This document shows positions 37,434 to 47,990 of a stretch of 64,000 bases of DNA, in pieces; positions within the stretch are counted from its first letter, which is position 1; each line of letters starts with the position of its first letter. This DNA is from Streptacidiphilus sp. 4-A2. Its GTDB lineage: Bacteria > Actinomycetota > Actinomycetes > Streptomycetales > Streptomycetaceae. The position numbers and the translations under genes are program-made. The notes below the pieces were generated by a model that saw only the letters and a program-made list of their open reading frames with translations, did not search any database and was not told the origin of the DNA. Where the stretch lies: assembly GCA_014284505.1 (NCBI GenBank), contig JAAFYY010000001.1, positions 7,117,845 through 7,181,844 of the forward strand, read 5' to 3'.

Positions 37434-38822
37434 CTACGAGGCGGTACTGGCGGCGGCACCCGTATTTTCCGGCGCGACGACGGCCGGGCCGGGCCGCTGC
37501 CCGGGGCGCTCGCGCAGCAGCCAGAGGTACCCGGCGGCGGCGACGATCCCGAGCAGCGCGCAGCTGAGCCAGACCGCGCCGCCGCCGTAGAAGCTGAGCA
37601 GGAAGCCGGCGGCGATCGGCGCCAGGAACGACGCGCCGGACCAGGCCAGCGAGTACACACCCTGGTAGCGGCCGCGGGCGTGCACCGGGGACAGCTCGGC
37701 GACCAGCGCCATGCTGGAGGGCACGCCCAGCATCTCGCCCGCCGTCCAGACCACCACCGTCAGCGCGTAGAACCAGGCGCTCCCGGCGAACGCGGTCAGG
37801 CCGAAGCCGAAGCCGGTGCACAGGGCGGCGGCGGCCAGCATCAGCGCCCGGTTGCGGCCCGCGACCAGATGCGTGACCGGGATCTGGAGCAGCACGATCA
37901 GCAGCCCGTTGAGGGCGACCACCAGCCCGTACTCGGTGGGGGAGTAGCCGGCCCGGCCCATCACGATCGGCAGCGCCACGCTGCCCTGGTTGCTCACGCA
38001 GGCGAGCACGAAGGTCAGCCCGACCAGCGCCATGAAGGCGGGGTCGCGCAGCACCGTGCCGATGCCGACCGCGGGGGCGGCCGGAGCGGCCGGAGCGGTC
38101 GCGGCCCCGGGCCGGCTCACGGGCCGGTCATCGGGCCGGTCATCGGGCCGGTCATCGGGTCGGCTCTCGGGCCGGGTCTCCGGGACCCGGGCGAAGACCA
38201 CCAGCGCGCACAGCAGCGTGGTCGCGGCGTCGCCGATGAACAGCAGCAGGAAGCCGTGCGCCGCGATCAGCCCGGCCACCGCGGCGGAGAAGGCGAAGCC
38301 GATGTTGATCGCCCAGTAGTTCAGCGAGAACGCCCGCACCCGGTCGCCCGCCGGCACCAGGTCCGCCATGATCGCGGACACCGCCGGCCTGGAGGCGTTG
38401 CTGGTCACCCCGAGCACGGCGGCCGTGACCGCGATGGCCCAGGCCGGGTGGACGAAGCCGAGCACCAGCGTGGCCGCCGCCGTGGCCGACTGCGCCGCCA
38501 GCAGCGTCGGCCGCCGTCCGAGCCGGTCCGCGAGCACCCCGCCGGCCACCGCCGCCACGCTGCCGCCGAGCCCGTACAGGGAGGCGACCAGCCCGGCGAA
38601 GGCGGGGGAGAAGCCGCGGTCGACGGTGAGGTAGAGGGCGAGGAAGGTGACCACGAAGCTGCCGAGCCGGTTGACCAGCGTGCTGGTCCACAGCCACCAG
38701 AAGGTCGTCGGGAGCCCGCCCACCGACCCCCGGACCGCCGCCCGCCACCGGTGCGCGAGGCCTGGCCGGGGAGCTGGGTTTCGGGCAAGGCAGACCCCCT
38801 GAGCGGCGCGTGTAAGTGTCAC
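37434..38822 (-). CDS. MFS exporter
   Basis: 462-aa transporter with about 12 TM helices. The MFS signature after TM2 is GGVLADRLGRRPTLLAAQ. RAFSLNYWAINIGFAFSAAV is typical of drug/proton antiporters. The cytoplasmic centre loop carries four DDRP-like repeats (RPDDRPDDRPDDRPVSRPG). It precedes the acetyltransferase, suggesting a resistance or export pair. The GTG start at 38822 is uncertain; later starts near TM1 are possible. Confidence 0.85.
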   Translation of the reverse strand: MTLTRAAQGVCLARNPAPRPGLAHRWRAAVRGSVGGLPTTFWWLWTSTLVNRLGSFVVTFLALYLTVDRGFSPAFAGLVASLYGLGGSVAAVAGGVLADRLGRRPTLLAAQSATAAATLVLGFVHPAWAIAVTAAVLGVTSNASRPAVSAIMADLVPAGDRVRAFSLNYWAINIGFAFSAAVAGLIAAHGFLLLFIGDAATTLLCALVVFARVPETRPESRPDDRPDDRPDDRPVSRPGAATAPAAPAAPAVGIGTVLRDPAFMALVGLTFVLACVSNQGSVALPIVMGRAGYSPTEYGLVVALNGLLIVLLQIPVTHLVAGRNRALMLAAAALCTGFGFGLTAFAGSAWFYALTVVVWTAGEMLGVPSSMALVAELSPVHARGRYQGVYSLAWSGASFLAPIAAGFLLSFYGGGAVWLSCALLGIVAAAGYLWLLRERPGQRPGPAVVAPENTGAAASTAS

Positions 38823-38895
38823 TTGTGCTGGTCAGAGATTACGGGTGCAGGCAGCCGGGACGCCAGTGGTTTCCGGCTCCACTAGGCTTCGGACC

Positions 38896-39658
38896 ATGGC
38901 TGATGCTCCCTACCGTCTTGTCCTGCTCCGCCACGGCGAGAGCCAGTGGAACGAGAAGAACCTGTTCACCGGTTGGGTCGATGTCGACCTCAACGCGAAG
39001 GGCGAGAAGGAGGCCGTGCGCGGTGGCGAGCTGCTCGTCGCCGAGGACCTCCTCCCGGACGTCCTGCACACCTCCCTGCTGCGCCGCGCCATCCGCACCG
39101 CGCAGATCGCCCTGGACCGGGCCGACCGCCACTGGATCCCGGTCCGCCGCTCCTGGCGCCTGAACGAGCGGCACTACGGTGCGCTCCAGGGCAAGGACAA
39201 GGCACAGACGCTGGCCGAGTTCGGCGAGGAGCAGTTCATGCTCTGGCGCCGCTCGTACGACACCCCGCCGCCGGTACTCGCCGCTGACGCCGAGTACTCG
39301 CAGGCGCACGACTCCCGCTACGCCCGCATTCCGGCCGACGTCCGGCCGCAGACCGAGTGCCTCAAGGACGTCGTCGACCGGATGCTTCCCTACTGGTACG
39401 ACTCGATCGTCCCGGACCTCGCGGACGGCCGCACCGTGCTGGTGACCGCGCACGGCAACTCGCTGCGTGCCCTGGTCAAGCACCTGGACTCGATCTCCGA
39501 CGAGGACATCGCCGGGCTGAACATCCCCACCGGCATCCCGTGCTCTTACGAAGCTGGACGCCGACTTCCGCCCGATCACCAAGGGCGGCCGCTACCTCGA
39601 CCCGGAGGCCGCCAGGATCGCCGCCGAGGCAGTCGCCAACCAGGGCAAGAAGAAGTAG
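38896..39658 (+). CDS. gpmA: 2,3-bisphosphoglycerate-dependent phosphoglycerate mutase (frameshift near end)
   Basis: Glycolytic enzyme interconverting 3- and 2-phosphoglycerate. The catalytic His is in LVLLRHGESQWNEKNLFTGW. RRSWRLNERHYGALQGKDKA is the substrate loop, and VTAHGNSLRALVKHLD holds the second His. A frame break near 39545 shifts out of the natural ending FRPITKGGRYLDPEAARIAA to GKKK. ATG at 38896. About 253 aa, standard. Confidence 0.95.
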
Positions 39659-39684
39659 CCCCCGGGGCAAGAAGAAGGAGCCCC
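39643..39684. repeat. 22-bp-period direct repeat across the gpmA stop codon
   Basis: GGGCAAGAAGAAGTAGCCCC at 39643-39662 includes the stop codon TAG. It recurs at 39665-39684 with a single change (TAG to GAG). The second copy also contributes to a small hairpin (CCCCG-AAA-CCGGGG). Confidence 0.85.
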
Positions 39685-39760
39685 GAAACCGGGGAGAAGT
39701 CGCGATCGGGCTCGGGCTCCCGTCCGGGGGCCCGGGCCCGATTGTGCTGTCAGCGGCCGG

Positions 39761-39936
39761 TCAGTGGCAGCAGCCCCCGCCGCACTGGCAGGTGCCCCCG
39801 ACTGGCAGCCGCAGCCGCAGCCGGATCCGCAGCCGCAGGCCGCGAGCAGCGGCAGCGGCATCCGAAGGACGCTCTGCGGGGCTGGTTCGGCCGAGATGTC
39901 GGCGGACAGGACGGACGGGCTCGGAGTCTGAGTCAT
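39761..39936 (-). CDS. Cys-rich mini-protein, metallothionein-like (frameshifted)
   Basis: About 58 aa with an excellent ribosome site (AAGGAGGG 6 nt upstream). The N-terminal half is ordinary (MTQTPSPSVLSADISAEPAP, SVLRMPLPLLAA). The C-terminal half is CGCGSGCGCGCQSG followed, after restoring one base near 39790, by TCQCGGGCCH. That makes nine Cys in about 25 residues, suggesting metal or thiol binding. I know no named family for it. Convergent with gpmA and 193 nt from the phoU start region. Confidence 0.6.
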
Positions 39937-40074
39937 GCGGACCCTCCTTCAGGCGGTCATGCCTAACACCTCAGTCAAGCCCGGTGCTGACGGCCCGTCA
40001 ACAGGCGTACGGCGGCACGGCATGCGCCGGCCGCGCGCCCCTCGGCCGGGCGCATGCCGCGCCGCTCACCCGTT

Positions 40075-40142
40075 CGGCCTACTGCGCCCCGGCCTGTCGC
40101 CCGCCCAGCCGTCCGGCCTACTGCCCGGGCTACTGCCCGGCC
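40075..40142. repeat. 12-bp tandem repeat over the phoU stop codon
   Basis: Read on the minus strand, GCCGGGCAGTAG, which ends with the stop codon, is followed by CCCGGGCAGTAG and then by weaker 12-15 bp copies (GCCGGACGGCTG, GGCGGGCGACAG, GCCGGGGCGCAGTAG). Confidence 0.75.
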
Positions 40143-40810
40143 TGCTTCTCGGCCTCCGCCACGAACTCGTCCGCGTGCTCACCCGTCACCAGGAAGACCA
40201 CCCGCTTGGCCACCGACACCGCGTGGTCGGCGAAGCGCTCGTAGTAGCGGCCGCACAGGGTCACGTCGACCGCGGTCTCGATGCCGTGCTGCCAGCGGTC
40301 GTCCAGCAGGTGCGAGAACAGCTGGCGGTGCAGCTCGTCCATCGCGTCGTCGTCGCCCTCCAGCTCCAGCGCCGCATCCACGTCCTTGGACGAGATGACC
40401 AGCCCGGCCTTGGCGACCAGGCGCTGCGCCAGCTGCCCCATCTCCAGCACGATCGGGTGCAGGTCCGCCGGGACAGCCGACTCGGGGTAGCGCAGCCGGG
40501 CCAGCTTGGCGACGTGCCGGGCCAGGTCGCCGGAGCGCTCCAGGTCCGCGCTCATCCGGAGCGAGGTCACCACGATCCGCAGATCGGTGGCCACCGGCTG
40601 CTGGCGCGCCAGCAGTGCTATCGCCCGGTTCTCCAGCTCGTGGTGCAGCTGGTCGACCTTCTCGTCGGCCGCGATCACGCTCTCGGCCAGTTCGAGGTCG
40701 GCATCCAGCAGGGCTGTGGTGGCGCGGCCCATGGCCGAGCCGACCAGCCGGGCCATCTCGACCAGGCCATCGCCTATCGAGTCCAGTTCCTCGTGGTACG
40801 CGTCACGCAT
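40130..40810 (-). CDS. phoU: Phosphate-signalling protein PhoU
   Basis: 226-aa all-helical protein made of two three-helix bundles: MRDAYHEELDSIGDGLVEMA, VIAADEKVDQLHHELENRAI, LRMSADLERSGDLARHVAKL, HRQLFSHLLDDRWQHGIETA, VDVTLCGRYYERFADHAVSV. The E/DxxxD metal-binding motifs of PhoU are kept. It restrains PhoR signalling when phosphate is plentiful. AGGAGG precedes the ATG. Divergent from phoR with a shared PHO box. Confidence 0.95.
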   Translation of the reverse strand: MRDAYHEELDSIGDGLVEMARLVGSAMGRATTALLDADLELAESVIAADEKVDQLHHELENRAIALLARQQPVATDLRIVVTSLRMSADLERSGDLARHVAKLARLRYPESAVPADLHPIVLEMGQLAQRLVAKAGLVISSKDVDAALELEGDDDAMDELHRQLFSHLLDDRWQHGIETAVDVTLCGRYYERFADHAVSVAKRVVFLVTGEHADEFVAEAEKQAGQ

Positions 40811-40876
40811 CGTGCAATCCTCCTGCTGGATCCTGTTGGTCCTACCTTGCGGTGCCCGGACGTCCCCGCCGCTCAG

Positions 40877-40909
40877 CTGGAGTGAACCAGCACTGACGCC
40901 GAGGTGAAT
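40877..40909. promoter_or_regulatory. PHO box between phoU and phoR
   Basis: Three adjacent 11-nt units, read on the minus strand as ATTCACCTCGG, CGTCAGTGCTG and GTTCACTCCAG. The outer two match the PhoP consensus (GTTCACC plus four). The site lies 67 nt from the phoU start and 74 nt from the phoR start, the classical arrangement for PhoP control of the divergent phoU and phoRP operons in Streptomyces. Confidence 0.8.
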
Positions 40910-40982
40910 TCTCGGCGACCGGGGGCTGATGCCCTGCTCTCAGGGTTACAGCAGGTCACCGTCGTGCGCTTACGCTGAACGC

Positions 40983-42432
<1,450 letters not shown>

Positions 42433-42436
<4 letters not shown>

Positions 42437-43119
42437 CCCGTGTGCTTGTCGTAGAGGACGAGGAGTCCTTCAGCGATGCCCTGTCCTACATGCTCCGCAA
42501 GGAGGGATTCGAGGTGGCCATCGCGGCCACCGGGCCGGACGCCCTGGACCAGTTCGAGCGCAACGGCGCCGACCTCGTCCTGCTCGACCTGATGCTGCCG
42601 GGCCTGCCCGGCACCGAGGTCTGCCGCCAGCTGCGGGCCAAGTCCAGCGTCCCGGTGATCATGGTCACGGCCAAGGACAGCGAGATCGACAAGGTGGTCG
42701 GCCTGGAGATAGGTGCGGACGACTACGTCACCAAGCCCTACTCCACCCGGGAGCTGGTCGCCCGGATCCGCGCGGTGCTGCGCCGCCGGGGCGAGCCGGA
42801 GACCGTCGACGGCGGCCCGGGGGCGCTGGAGGCCGGACCGGTGCGGATGGACGTCGACCGCCACGTGGTCACCGTGGACGGTGCCAAGGTCGACCTGCCG
42901 CTGAAGGAGTTCGACCTGCTGGAGATGCTGCTCCGGAACGCCGGCCGGGTGCTCACCCGGATGCAGCTGATCGACCGGGTCTGGGGCGCGGACTATGTCG
43001 GCGACACCAAGACCCTGGACGTGCACGTCAAGCGGCTGCGGGCGAAGATCGAGCCGGACCCGGGCGCCCCGCGCTTCCTGGTCACGGTCCGCGGCCTCGG
43101 CTACAAGTTCGAGCCGTAA
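42433..43119 (+). CDS. phoP: PhoP response regulator
   Basis: OmpR/PhoB-type regulator of the phosphate regulon. Receiver: VLVVEDEESFSDALSYMLRK, phospho-acceptor in LVLLDLMLPGLPGTEVCRQL, DDYVTKPYSTRELVARI. Winged helix: LPLKEFDLLEMLLRNAGRVL, DTKTLDVHVKRLRAKIEPDP. Intact, 228 aa. The GTG start overlaps the phoR stop by 4 nt, ensuring coupled synthesis. Confidence 0.96.
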
Positions 43120-43127
43120 ACCGCAGC

Positions 43128-43198
43128 CCCCAGGCCTCTCAGCCCCGCACGTCGCAGCACCCGCACGTCTCAGCCCCGCACGTCGCAGATCCCGTAAG
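43128..43198. repeat. Direct repeats downstream of phoP
   Basis: CTCAGCCCCGCACGTCGCAG occurs identically at 43138-43157 and 43169-43188 (31-bp period), with partial copies (CACCCGCACGT) between. The gap 43120-43311 otherwise holds only the terminator hairpin. Confidence 0.85.
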
Positions 43199-43245
43199 CC
43201 GCTTACCGCAGCAGCGTGACGGCCGCCGCGAGACCGCAGACACTC

Positions 43246-43280
43246 CGCGCCCCGGAAGGAACACCTTCCGGGGGCGCGGC
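43246..43280 (+). terminator. Hairpin terminator after phoRP
   Basis: CGCGCCCCGGAAGG pairs with CCTTCCGGGGGCGCG (one bulged G) around a short AACA loop. It lies between convergent phoP and the lipoprotein gene. Confidence 0.75.
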
Positions 43281-43311
43281 CGTGCGTACTGCCGGGAACC
43301 GGTGGCCGACC

Positions 43312-43920
43312 TCAGTGGGCGGTCGACGACGGGTTGGGGCTGGTCTTGCCGGTGGTCTTGCCGGTCACCTTGTCCGAGGGCTTCCCGGTGGCCTTCCCGG
43401 TCGTCTTGACCGGGGTGCTCGGGGTCGGCGACGCGCTCGGTGTGCTCGGGGCGTAGGCGGCGTAGTCGCCGGTGCCCGCGTTCACCAGGGCCTGGGTGCT
43501 GACCGAGCCGTTGGTGGAGAAGGTGAAGGTCACTGGGACGTTCTGGCCGGCGGTCTGGGTCAGGTCCGCGACCGTGGCGCTGACCTGGCCGGGGCCGCTG
43601 ACCAGCAGCGAGCCCAGCGGCGGGATGACCGCCGGTCCGCTGAGGGTGGCCGGGGTGCCGCTCACCGACACGCCGGTGAGGGTCTCGGCGGTCGTGGTCT
43701 GGTTGGCGATGCTGACGACGACGTTGGCCTCGTTGCTGCCGTTGGTGGCAGTGATGACGGTGATGCCGTTCAGCTTCAGCGACGAGCCGATGGAGGTGGC
43801 GGCAGAGTCGGGCTTCACCTGGAGGGTCGCCGCGCCATCGCCCGCGGAGCAGGCGGCGAGGACAGGGGCGGTCGCGATGATGACGGCGGCGACTGCGCCG
43901 CGACGAAGACTGCGGCTCAC
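43312..43920 (-). CDS. Secreted lipoprotein, DUF461/PCuAC-like
   Basis: 202 aa. Signal peptide with lipobox (IIATAPVLAACSAGDG). A beta-sandwich region (VVVSIANQTTTAETLTGVSV, VIPPLGSLLVSGPGQVSATV, VPVTFTFSTNGSV) resembles periplasmic copper-chaperone-like DUF461 proteins but lacks an obvious H-M-x(10)-M-x-M copper motif. The C-terminal Thr/Lys/Pro-rich tail (KTTGKATGKPSDK) is low-complexity. In Streptomyces this gene lies between phoP and carD. Function unknown. Confidence 0.78.
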   Translation of the reverse strand: MSRSLRRGAVAAVIIATAPVLAACSAGDGAATLQVKPDSAATSIGSSLKLNGITVITATNGSNEANVVVSIANQTTTAETLTGVSVSGTPATLSGPAVIPPLGSLLVSGPGQVSATVADLTQTAGQNVPVTFTFSTNGSVSTQALVNAGTGDYAAYAPSTPSASPTPSTPVKTTGKATGKPSDKVTGKTTGKTSPNPSSTAH

Positions 43921-44339
43921 GGCGGAGGCTTCTCCTTGGACGATTTCGGTGGTCTGGCCGCGATCAGGTTACCGATCCTCTTTATTCGCTTCACACGGGG
44001 GAGCCCCGTGTCGCCGCGCGTCCCCTGACGGCGTATCGGGGAAGCATCGGGCGTGCGGTTGACTTCCGTGCGCCGTCCGGGTGAGCCGAGTGCTGTTGAA
44101 CTGAAGATCAGATAACGATCAGGTTACGGCTTTGAGGTAAGATCACCGAGGGGTTTCCCGGTCGATTCCCGATCGTTCGCAACCGCCCCGACCTGCGGGA
44201 AGCTTCTCTCGAACTGGGGTCGCAGCACGCGGCAGGGGTCCTTGTCAAGCCCTGAGACTGGCTCTGACCTGCGAAAACGCCCTTCGGATATGGCCCGGTC
44301 CGTGTTATTCTGGAAAGCCACGGAAGGGGTACCTGTCAC
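43921..44339. other. 419-nt intergenic region, divergent promoters (lipoprotein / carD)
   Basis: No credible gene. It is locally AT-richer than its neighbours (ACGATCAGGTTACGG around 44114), as expected for two promoter regions. A TTATTCT sequence about 30 nt before carD may be a -10 element. I see no strong hairpin. Confidence 0.6.
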
Positions 44340-44822
44340 ATGACGTTCAAGGTTGGCGACACCGTGGTCTACCCCCATCACGGGGCCGCACTGATCGAGG
44401 CCATCGAGATTCGCCAGATCAAAGGTGTGGACAAGACCTACCTGGTGCTGAAGGTGCAGCAGGGCGACCTTACGCTCCGCGTACCTGCGGAGAACGCCGA
44501 GTTCGTGGGCGTTCGCGATGTGGTCGGCCAGGATGGGCTGGACCGGGTCTTCGAGGTGCTGCGTGCACCGTACACCGAGGAGCCCACCAACTGGTCCCGC
44601 CGCTACAAGGCGAACCTGGAGAAGCTTGCTTCGGGCGACGTTATCAAGGTCGCGGAGGTTGTGCGCGACCTTTGGCGGCGTGAGCGTGAGCGCGGGCTGT
44701 CCGCAGGCGAGAAGCGGATGCTGGCCAAGGCCAGGCAGATCCTGGTGAGCGAGCTGGCGCTCGCTGAGAACACCAATGAGGACAAGGCCGAGACGCTGCT
44801 CGACGAGGTTCTCGCCTCCTGA
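44340..44822 (+). CDS. carD: CarD-family transcription factor
   Basis: 160 aa, essential-type RNA polymerase-binding protein that stabilises open promoter complexes. N-terminal Tudor-like RID: MTFKVGDTVVYPHHGAALIE and DKTYLVLKVQQGDLTLRVPA. C-terminal helical DNA-binding domain: NWSRRYKANLEKLASGDVIK, VVRDLWRRERERGLSAGEKR (with the Trp that wedges the -10 element). Intact. Confidence 0.97.
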   Translation: MTFKVGDTVVYPHHGAALIEAIEIRQIKGVDKTYLVLKVQQGDLTLRVPAENAEFVGVRDVVGQDGLDRVFEVLRAPYTEEPTNWSRRYKANLEKLASGDVIKVAEVVRDLWRRERERGLSAGEKRMLAKARQILVSELALAENTNEDKAETLLDEVLAS

Positions 44823-44984
44823 GGCCCCCTCGCGTGACGAAGCTTGACCTGAACAGTGCTGGACCTGACGGGCTGTGCCAAGAGCCCGCCGGTTCGGCCT
44901 GGTAGTTCGACGAGTTCTGGTTCGACAGGGCTCGTCGGACCGCGCTCGACCGAGCGCTGCTCGATCTTCCGAGCAGTGCCGCCC

Positions 44985-45017
44985 TCAGCGCCCGTCGTTG
45001 CCGACGACGGGCGCTGA
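44985..45017 (+). terminator. Hairpin after carD
   Basis: TCAGCGCCCGTCG (44985-44997) pairs perfectly with CGACGGGCGCTGA (45005-45017). The 369-nt gap 44823-45191 holds nothing else I can support apart from presumed ispD promoter sequence. Confidence 0.8.
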
Positions 45018-45191
45018 GGCATGTCCGCCTGCGGGGAGTGCCCGGGCCCGGGCACTGACCGGTCGACGACGCCGGCCGTTGACGTGAGCCCACGGCGGCC
45101 GGACATGGCTGACCTCCGCTCACCCGCTGAGCGGTAGTGTGCCGGGACGAGCAGGGTCGAGCTCCACGGAAGGCGCTGGGCCCGGCACGAC

Positions 45192-45934
45192 TTGGCCATA
45201 CCCACTTCGTTGAAGGAACAAAACCTGAACGCCGCAGCTGTGGTCCCCGCCGCCGGACGGGGCGAACGACTGGGCCCCGGTGCCCCAAGGCCCTGCGCGA
45301 GCTGGGCGGTGTGCCGCTGCTGGTGCACGCCGTCCGCGCGCTCGCGCGCTCCCGTGCTGTACGGCTGGTCGTGGTGGTCGCCCCGGCCGACGGGGTGGCC
45401 CGGGTCCGGCCATGCTGACGACCATGGGCGCGGCGGGACGAGGGTCCGAGGTGCTGGTGGTGCCCGGCGGCGCCACCCGGCAGAGTCGGTCGCGGCCTGG
45501 CCGCGCTGCCGCCGCAGGTGGATGTGGTCTGGTGCACGACGCCGCGCCCCGCTGGTCCCGTCGAGGTGGTGGACGCGGTCGCCCGCGCCGTCGCCGACGG
45601 TGCGGAGGCGGTCGTCCCGGCGGTGCCGCTGGCCGACACCGTCAAGCAGGTCGCCCCGGGCGCCGCGCCCGGACTGCCGGAGCCGCTGGGCACCCCGACC
45701 GTCCACCCTGCGAGCGGTGCAGACGCCCCAGGGCTTCCGCCGCGATCTGCTGCAACAGGTCCACGACAAGGCGCTCAGTGACGCGGTGGACGCCACCGAC
45801 GACGCGGGCCTGGTGGAACGCTACGGCGGCCGGGTGGTGCTGGTGCCCGGTCACGAGGAGGCGTTCAAGGTGACCCGCCCGCTGGATCTGGTCCTGGCAG
45901 AGGCGGTCCTGGCACGGAGGAGGGCCAACGATGA
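45192..45934 (+). CDS. ispD: 2-C-methyl-D-erythritol 4-phosphate cytidylyltransferase (frameshifted)
   Basis: Third step of the MEP isoprenoid pathway. Recognisable pieces in shifting frames: AAVVPAAGRGERLGPGAP (CTP-binding loop), LRELGGVPLLVHAVRALARS, VPVEVVDAVARAVADGAEAV, LADTVKQVAPG, LRAVQTPQGFRRDLLQQVHD and PGHEEAFKVTRPLDLVLAEA. At least four frame breaks lie between 45285 and 45715. The start is uncertain: TTG codons at 45192 or 45210. The end is taken at the ATGA overlap with ispF, which also needs a frame correction. Confidence 0.85.
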
Positions 45935-46498
45935 CTTCTGGAGGCTTCTGGGGCTTCTGAGCAGCCGTCCGGAGAGACTTCTGAGACTTCTGAGCAGCCG
46001 TCCGGCTCCGGGACGTCGGCGCGCCCGGCAGGGCTGCCGCGCACCGGTGTCGGCACCGATGTCCACGCCTTCGAGGCCGGCCGCGAGCTGTGGGTCGCCG
46101 GACTGCGCTGGGAGGGCTACGAGTACGGCCTGGCCGGGCACTCGGACGCGGATGTGGCCGTGCACGCGGCCTGCGACGCGCTCTTCTCGGCCGCCGGCGT
46201 CGGCGACCTCGGCACCCACTTCGGCACCGACCGTCCGGAGTGGGCCGGTGCCTCCGGGCTGCGGATGCTGGCGGAGGCGGGCCGGATCGTGCGCGCCGCC
46301 GGATTCGAGATCGGCAATGTCGCGGTGCAGGTCATCGGCGTCAGGCCGAAGATCGGCAAGCGACGCGAGGAGGCGCAGCGGGTGCTCTCGGAGGCGCTCG
46401 GAGCGCCGGTGTCGGTGGCCGGGACCACCTCCGACGGGCTGGGTCTCACCGGCCGAGCGGAGGGCCTGGTCGCGATCGCGACCGCGCTGGTGTACTGA
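45931..46498 (+). CDS. ispF: 2-C-methyl-D-erythritol 2,4-cyclodiphosphate synthase (frameshift near start)
   Basis: Fifth MEP-pathway enzyme. The metal-binding motif GTDVHAFEAG (family DxH) and LAGHSDADVAVHAACDALFS, GDLGTHFGTDRPEWAGA, NVAVQVIGVRPKIGKRREEA, AGTTSDGLGLTGRAEGLVAI are intact. The first 30 residues are a low-complexity Ser/Glu/Thr extension (GETSETSEQPSGSGTS) encoded by tandem repeats. One base near 45945 must be corrected to join the ATG at 45931. It overlaps ispD. Confidence 0.9.
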
Positions 46499-46606
46499 GC
46501 GCGGGCCATGGGGAGCCCGCCGGGGACGCCGGGCGGGCCCGATCCAATGGCGGACCAATGCCCGGATAGGCACTGGGCACCCCTGGTTCCCGATACGCTT
46601 GACGCT

Positions 46607-47990
46607 GTGACTATTCGCCTGTACGACACAAGCGCCAGCCAGGTCCGCGACTTCGTCCCGCTCGTGCCGGGCTGTGTCTCGATGTACCTGTGCGGCGCGA
46701 CCGTACAGGCCCCGCCGCACATCGGGCACATCCGGTCCGGGCTGAACTTCGACATCTTCCGTCGCTGGTTCGCCTACCGGGGTTACGACGTGACCTTCGT
46801 CCGGAACGTGACCGACATCGATGACAAGATCATCGCCAAGTCCCGCGAGAGCGGGCGCCCCTGGTGGCAGATCGGGTACGCCAACGAGCGCGCCTTCAAC
46901 GACGGCTACACCGCGCTCGGCTGCCTGCCGCCCACCGGCGAGCCGAGGGCGACCGGGCACATCCCGGAAATGATCGAGATGATGCGGGTGCTGATCGAGC
47001 GCGGTCACGCCTACGCGGCCGAGGGCAACGTCTACTTCAGCGTCACCTCCTACCCGACTATCTGGCGCTGTCGCACCAGGAGTTGGAGAACCTGCGGCAG
47101 CCCGAGGGCGAGGGCGAGACCGGCAAGCGGGACCAGCGCGACTTCGCGATGTGGAAGTCCGCCAAGCCGGGCGAGCCCAGCTGGCAGACCCCCTGGGGGG
47201 CCGGCCGTCCGGGCTGGCACCTGGAGTGCTCGGCGATGGTGCACAAGTACCTGGGCACGGCCTTCGACATCCACGGCGGCGGGCGGGACCTGATCTTCCC
47301 GCACCACGAGAACGAGATCGCCCAGTCCAAGGCGTTCGGCGACGACTTCGCCGGCTACTGGATGCACAACGCCTGGGTCACCCTGAGCGGCGAGAAGATG
47401 AGCAAGTCGCTCGGCAACTCGGTGCTGATCTCGGAGATGGTGCAGCAGTGGCGGCCGATCGTGCTGCGCTACTACCTGGGCCCCGCACTACCGTTCCATG
47501 ATCGAGTACAGCGAGGAGGCCCTGCGCGAGGCCGAGACCGGGTTCAACCGGATCGAGGGCTTCGCCCAGCGGGTCACCGAGCAGCACGGCCTGGTCGAGC
47601 CCGCGCCGCAGGTCCCCCGGCCTTCGCCGAGGCGATGGACGACGACTTCGGCGTTCCGCAGGCCCTGGCCATCGTCCACACCGCGGTGCGCCAGGGCAAT
47701 GCCGCCCTCGCGGCGGACGACAAGGAGAACGCGGTAGCGCGTCTGGCGGAGGTACGTGCGATGCTCGGTGTGCTGGGTCTCGACCCGCTGGACCCCAGTG
47801 GGCCGGTCCGCAGCAGGGAGAGGATCTGCACGGGGTGGTCGACGCCCTGGTCAAGCTGGTGCTGGAGCAGCGTCAGGCCGCTCGGGAGCGCAAGGACTAC
47901 GCCACCTCGGACGCCATCCGGGACCGGCTCAGCCAGGCCGGGCTGGTCATCGAGGACCGCGCCGACGGTTCCCGGTGGACTCTCGGCTGA
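46607..47990 (+). CDS. cysS: Cysteinyl-tRNA synthetase (frameshifted)
   Basis: Class I synthetase charging tRNA-Cys. HIGH motif in APPHIGHIRSGLNFDIFRRW, with the zinc-ligand Cys in MYLCGATVQA. NVTDIDDKIIAKS, ECSAMVHKYLG, DIHGGGRDLIFPHHENEIAQ, and KMSKS in LSGEKMSKSLGNSVLI follow. Frame breaks near 47055, 47490, 47620 and 47815 split an essential gene, which argues for sequence error. GTG start at 46607. The C-terminus ends DRADGSRWTLG. Confidence 0.95.

Noticed and set aside
45192..46610. 472-aa IspD-like ORF reaching into ispF
   Set aside because: After about 45945 the reading is Arg/Ser-rich nonsense; IspF motifs are in another frame.
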